Part shown: positions 60,633 to 64,000 of the stretch, piece by piece
Layout of the letters: every line of letters begins with the position of its first letter
Numbering within the stretch: position 1 is the stretch's first letter
Assembly: GCF_028688795.1 (NCBI RefSeq)
Contig: NZ_JAQTXM010000017.1
Span: forward strand, 1-64,000
Source of the DNA: Rhodoferax sp.
GTDB taxonomy: Bacteria > Pseudomonadota > Gammaproteobacteria > Burkholderiales > Burkholderiaceae_C
DNA: 64,000 bases
Direction of reading: 5' to 3'
Program-made: the position numbers and the translations under genes
Notes under the pieces: generated by a model
The model's database searches: none
Told to the model about the DNA's origin: nothing
What the model saw: the letters and a program-made list of their open reading frames with translations, nothing else

Positions 60633-62808
60633 GAATCAGTTCCAATATTCTTGTCTGTTGCAGAGGCTTGTGATAGTAATAGCCCTGCATCACATTGCAA
60701 CCGGAATTTTCAAGGTAGCGCAGTTGCGTCAAGGTCTCAACACCTTCGGCCACCAGGCTCAAGCCCAATCCCTTGGCAATTGAAATAATGGCCAGCACCA
60801 CTGGAAACTGGGTCTGATCATCCCTGATTTCCACCACAAACGAGCGGTCAATTTTCAAAGTATGAACCGGGAAACGGTGCAAATACGACAGCGATGAATA
60901 ACCCGTACCGAAGTCGTCAATCGCCACCCTGACACCCAATTGGCACAGTTTTTCAAGTTGCTCAATGGCTGTCTTGGGGTTGCGAATACAAATGTTTTCG
61001 GTCACCTCCACCTCAATCTGCATCGGATCAATGTGGTGATGCGTCAATGTTTTGCTCAGCTTGCTATAAAAATCGCCACGGTCAAGGTACTGCGGTGACA
61101 GATTCAGTGACAGCCTCACAGGCTCCCCGCCCAGTCTGTTCCAGGCCAGCAGGTCCAGGCAAATCGCTTCCAACATCCAGTCACTGATGGCAATAATCTG
61201 GCCGCTTTCTTCGGCATAGGGCAAAAACTCGCCGGCACTCAAGACCCCCCGCACCGGGTGGTTCCAGCGCATCAAGGCCTCGGCACCAACAACTTTTTGG
61301 GTGCTCACGTCAATCTGGGGCTGGTAATACATCTCTAATTCACCCCGCTCCAGCGCCATATGCAGGCCATGCTCAATTTCAATTTTTTGACTGGATGCGT
61401 CCAGCATGGCGCGCTCAAAAAACGAGTGGCCATCCTTGCCTTCAGCCTTGGTGTGGTACATGGCAATGTCAGAATTGCTGATCAGCTCATCAATCGTTTC
61501 GCCATCCGCGGGATAAATGGCAATGCCAATGCTGGCTGAAATATGAATCGTCTGGCCAGCCAACTCAAAGGGTTGACGCAAGCCCTCCAGGAATTTTTCA
61601 GCCACCAAAACCGCATCTTGGCGGCCGGCAAGTTCAGGCAACACCACAGTGAACTCATCACCCCCCAACCTGGCCAAGGTGTCACCGCGCCGCAAACAGG
61701 CCTTCAGCCGCAGGGCGGCCTGCTGCAACAGCACATCGCCCACAGCGTGCCCCAGCGTGTCATTGACTAACTTGAAACGGTCCAAGTCAATGAACATCAG
61801 AGCCAACTCAGCACCATTTCGCTTGGCCTGAAGCACCGCCAGGTTCAGGCGGTCACGAAACAACACCCGGTTTGGCAGGTCAGTCAGGATGTCGTGGTAT
61901 GCCTGGTACGAAATCAGCTGATCTGCCTTCATGCGCTCTGTGATGTCGCGAGCCACGCCATAGGTGCCATGCACTTCAAACAGCTCCGCTGTCGCACCAC
62001 TGGTTTCGCCTGGCCGGTTATAAGAAATACCGACCAATTCGATGCTGAAGGTCCGTACTTCACAATCTGCATGGCGCGACTTCAGCCGCAGCTCTATGTT
62101 GCGCGTCAGGCTAAAGCGCGTCCACCCCTCCTTGAAAGCATAATGCGCACGCTTTTGGTCTTCGCCAAAAACCAGTGCGGAGTAATGTTGACCAATCAAC
62201 TCTTCCGAACTGAACCCCAGCAACTGATTGACCCGGTTGTTGATGATGGTGATATGCCCCTCATGGTTCAACATGAAGATGATGTCCGGCGAGCTATCCA
62301 CTAGGCTTCGGTATTTGGCCTCAGAGCGCTCCAACTGTACTGCAATGGCCTTGTTTTCAGTCAACAGGCGACGCTGCTTCAAAGCATTGTCAATGGTATT
62401 AAAAAGCGCAGCCGGCGAATAAGGCTTGCGCAGGTAATCAAACGCGCCGCGCTGCAGCGCACCAATGGCCGCGTCAATGCCAGTCTCGCCACTGGTCACG
62501 ATCACATTGGCGTCCATTTGCCTGGCGTTCATGAAATCCATGACCGCATGCCCACTAACATCGGGCAGGCCCAAATCCAGAATCACCAAGTCAAACACCC
62601 GCTCGCCAAGCTGCCGCATCGCGTCACGGCCATCAACTGCACTGCTCAGGGTTAGCCCTCGGCTTTTAAGCAGCGCCTCTAAGCTGCTCAGCAACCTGGG
62701 GTTGTCCTCAACCAATAGCACCTGCGGCAACAATTCTGTGGCGCGGGGTGGAACCCAACCCGAAGCAGACAAGCCAAAAACTGATGGATCCAGACCGTTA
62801 TTGAACAC
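60616..62808 (-). CDS. REC-PAS-GGDEF-EAL response regulator
   Basis: About 730 residues. The GTG at 62808 is preferred because GGAG lies 8 nt before it; the GTG at 62817 overlaps the Shine-Dalgarno. REC domain with the phospho-Asp in VILDLGLPD (about residue 80), PAS about 170-290, GGDEF (LARLGGDEFTVVL, about 380), EAL (AEALMRW, about 510; DDFGTGYSSL, KIDRSFV). All motifs are canonical, so it may synthesise and hydrolyse cyclic-di-GMP under control of a kinase. The likely kinase is the gene just upstream (15-bp gap). Confidence 0.92.
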   Translation of the reverse strand: MFNNGLDPSVFGLSASGWVPPRATELLPQVLLVEDNPRLLSSLEALLKSRGLTLSSAVDGRDAMRQLGERVFDLVILDLGLPDVSGHAVMDFMNARQMDANVIVTSGETGIDAAIGALQRGAFDYLRKPYSPAALFNTIDNALKQRRLLTENKAIAVQLERSEAKYRSLVDSSPDIIFMLNHEGHITIINNRVNQLLGFSSEELIGQHYSALVFGEDQKRAHYAFKEGWTRFSLTRNIELRLKSRHADCEVRTFSIELVGISYNRPGETSGATAELFEVHGTYGVARDITERMKADQLISYQAYHDILTDLPNRVLFRDRLNLAVLQAKRNGAELALMFIDLDRFKLVNDTLGHAVGDVLLQQAALRLKACLRRGDTLARLGGDEFTVVLPELAGRQDAVLVAEKFLEGLRQPFELAGQTIHISASIGIAIYPADGETIDELISNSDIAMYHTKAEGKDGHSFFERAMLDASSQKIEIEHGLHMALERGELEMYYQPQIDVSTQKVVGAEALMRWNHPVRGVLSAGEFLPYAEESGQIIAISDWMLEAICLDLLAWNRLGGEPVRLSLNLSPQYLDRGDFYSKLSKTLTHHHIDPMQIEVEVTENICIRNPKTAIEQLEKLCQLGVRVAIDDFGTGYSSLSYLHRFPVHTLKIDRSFVVEIRDDQTQFPVVLAIISIAKGLGLSLVAEGVETLTQLRYLENSGCNVMQGYYYHKPLQQTRILELIREQAG

Positions 62809-62832
62809 TGAGCTCACTCCGAACGACTGATG

Positions 62833-64000
62833 TCATGCCATGTCTCTTGTGGATACTGGCACAGCCAGCGACTTGGCAGTTTTTTGGGTGGGCATCAAAA
62901 GTTCAAACACCGTGCCTTCTTTGCTGCTGCTGCACGTGATCACACCATTGAGCTTTTTCACCAGACCATGCACGATGCTTAAACCGACTCCGCGATTTTT
63001 TCCCGCCTTGGTACTTCGCACGGGTGCAAACAAATTGGCCATTACGTCGGCCGGCATGCCCGGGCCAGAGTCAATCACACTCAGCTCAAAAAACGTGCGC
63101 CCCTCGCGCACCACCGTGCCACTGTTCTGAACCACAATCTGACCGCCCGCGGGCAAGGCCTCGACGGCGTTCTTGATCAAGTTGATCAAAATCTGCTTGA
63201 CGGCATCGGCAGAGCCGTCAATTTCGGCTGGCTGCTCGGGCATTTTTGCACTGATCTGTACCGATGGCGGCATGAACTTGCTTTCACGAAACAAGCGTAC
63301 CAAATCTTTCACTATCCGATTCACGTCAGTCCCACCTTCCTGCACCTTGGGTGTCGCGCCGGCAAACTCGCTCAAAATGTTGCCCACCCGATCAATCTCT
63401 TCATTCAGAATCAAAATCTCTTCGGTCACCGATTCTTGCCGGCTGAATTTATCGTCCAGCACGCCCAGGTAGTTTTTGATAATGGCCAACGGGTTATTCA
63501 CCTCATGCACCAGCTTGCGCGAGCTTAGCTTGTGGTCGTCCTTCAAAGTCGCGATGCGACGGTCAATTTCGCCCCGGTCTGCGGCAGCACTGAGCGCTGC
63601 AGCACCTTGCACGCCAAAGGCCTGCAGCCACTTTTCCTGGCGCTTGAGTTCTGACATGCGCCACCCCGCAACGCCCGCTACCAACATCCCCAGACACCGC
63701 GTGGCACTAGCAATAGGGACACACACCAAGCATTCCGCACCAAAAATCCTCAGCAACTGGTCTTCCACAAGGCTGCGCAAGCCCTTTTCCGGCCCAACGA
63801 AAGCCGGGCGCCGTTGCAGTGCCGACTCAACAATCACCCCGCCCCCAGCAAGCGTGATCGAGAACTCTGCCAGCCGTTGGCGTTGTTCGTCAAACGACAC
63901 GCCCACCAAGGCCTGGCCGCTGCCATTCATTAAAAATACAACCGTATCGTCCAGGTTAAACAGCATGCGTGCGTTTTGCCGGATGGCCCCCAACAGCTGG
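62833..64000 (-). CDS. Sensor histidine kinase, N-terminus outside the window
   Basis: At least 386 residues are visible; the frame runs off the right edge (the first visible Met is a TTG at 63993). A GAF-like region is visible first, then the phospho-acceptor His in KLVHEVNNPLAII, then HATPase boxes (NLIKNAVEAL, DSGPGMP, GVGLSIVHGLV). It has no visible TM. It is the natural partner of the downstream REC-PAS-GGDEF-EAL protein, 15 bp away. Confidence 0.85.
   Translation of the reverse strand, partial: QLLGAIRQNARMLFNLDDTVVFLMNGSGQALVGVSFDEQRQRLAEFSITLAGGGVIVESALQRRPAFVGPEKGLRSLVEDQLLRIFGAECLVCVPIASATRCLGMLVAGVAGWRMSELKRQEKWLQAFGVQGAAALSAAADRGEIDRRIATLKDDHKLSSRKLVHEVNNPLAIIKNYLGVLDDKFSRQESVTEEILILNEEIDRVGNILSEFAGATPKVQEGGTDVNRIVKDLVRLFRESKFMPPSVQISAKMPEQPAEIDGSADAVKQILINLIKNAVEALPAGGQIVVQNSGTVVREGRTFFELSVIDSGPGMPADVMANLFAPVRSTKAGKNRGVGLSIVHGLVKKLNGVITCSSSKEGTVFELLMPTQKTAKSLAVPVSTRDMA

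Overview
The window looks like chromosomal DNA of a betaproteobacterium in the order Burkholderiales, most likely Comamonadaceae and close to Rhodoferax or Polaromonas. The reasons are the lon-clpX-clpP-tig order, the style of the exosortase-A (XrtA/PEP-CTERM) exopolysaccharide genes, the hopanoid-type squalene synthase, the many cyclic-di-GMP proteins, and a short interspersed repeat found inside several genes. The assignment comes from protein style and memory, not from a search.

Layout. (1) 1-1551 is a stack of insertions: the right end of an IS66-type element, the cut-off start of a gene that may be a CZB-type diguanylate cyclase, and an intact IS3-family element with a 3-bp target repeat. 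(2) 1816-4284 encodes a PAS-PAS-PAS-GGDEF-EAL protein. (3) About 4300-21330 is an accessory region. It holds gene remnants (a HigA-like antitoxin, a beta-helix protein, an AsnB-like synthetase), a DUF4160/DUF2442 pair, a HI1419/HI1420-type toxin-antitoxin pair, a divergent pair made of a Lon-like AAA+ ATPase and an unrecognised 825-residue protein, a Fic gene carrying two inactivating changes, an AT-rich cassette (possible PD-(D/E)XK nuclease, a tiny ORF and an HTH regulator around an inverted-repeat operator), a relaxase-primase/MobC pair with six 14-bp iterons upstream, and two opposed IS66 left-end remnants. (4) 21363-30230 is core DNA: an HD-GYP protein, a conserved hypothetical, tRNAs Leu(UAA), Cys(GCA), Gly(GCC) x2 and Leu(UAG), and the protease/chaperone block tig-clpP-clpX-lon. 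(5) 30321-41078 holds an RND efflux pump with a palindromic operator, an HpnC-type squalene synthase, a quinone oxidoreductase, a TRAP-type binding protein overlapping a GGDEF/EAL gene, and an EamA transporter. (6) 41032-59177 is the XrtA-associated region: hydrolase 2, acyl carrier protein, acyl-CoA ligase, PLP decarboxylase, O-antigen ligase/polymerase, sugar transferase, PrsK, PrsR, PrsT, a secreted trypsin-like protease, a FeeM-like acyltransferase with a PilZ-like tail, a PilZ protein and a nucleotide-sugar epimerase. (7) 59272-64000 holds a low-molecular-weight tyrosine phosphatase, a lytic transglycosylase, a REC-PAS-GGDEF-EAL protein and a histidine kinase cut by the window edge.

How the parts fit. 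Region 6 is probably the inner-membrane and small-molecule half of an extracellular polysaccharide/PEP-CTERM system. PrsK and PrsR would drive sigma-54 promoters, the sugar transferase would start the repeat unit, and the ACP, ligase, decarboxylase and acyltransferase would make an acylated or aminated building block. The exosortase itself is not in the window. Two or three intact GGDEF/EAL proteins, one HD-GYP protein and two PilZ-type domains around these genes suggest control of the surface polymer by cyclic-di-GMP (inference). The best candidates for something undescribed are the AAA+/825-residue pair (7170-11270) and the AT-rich nuclease/regulator cassette (12927-14547).
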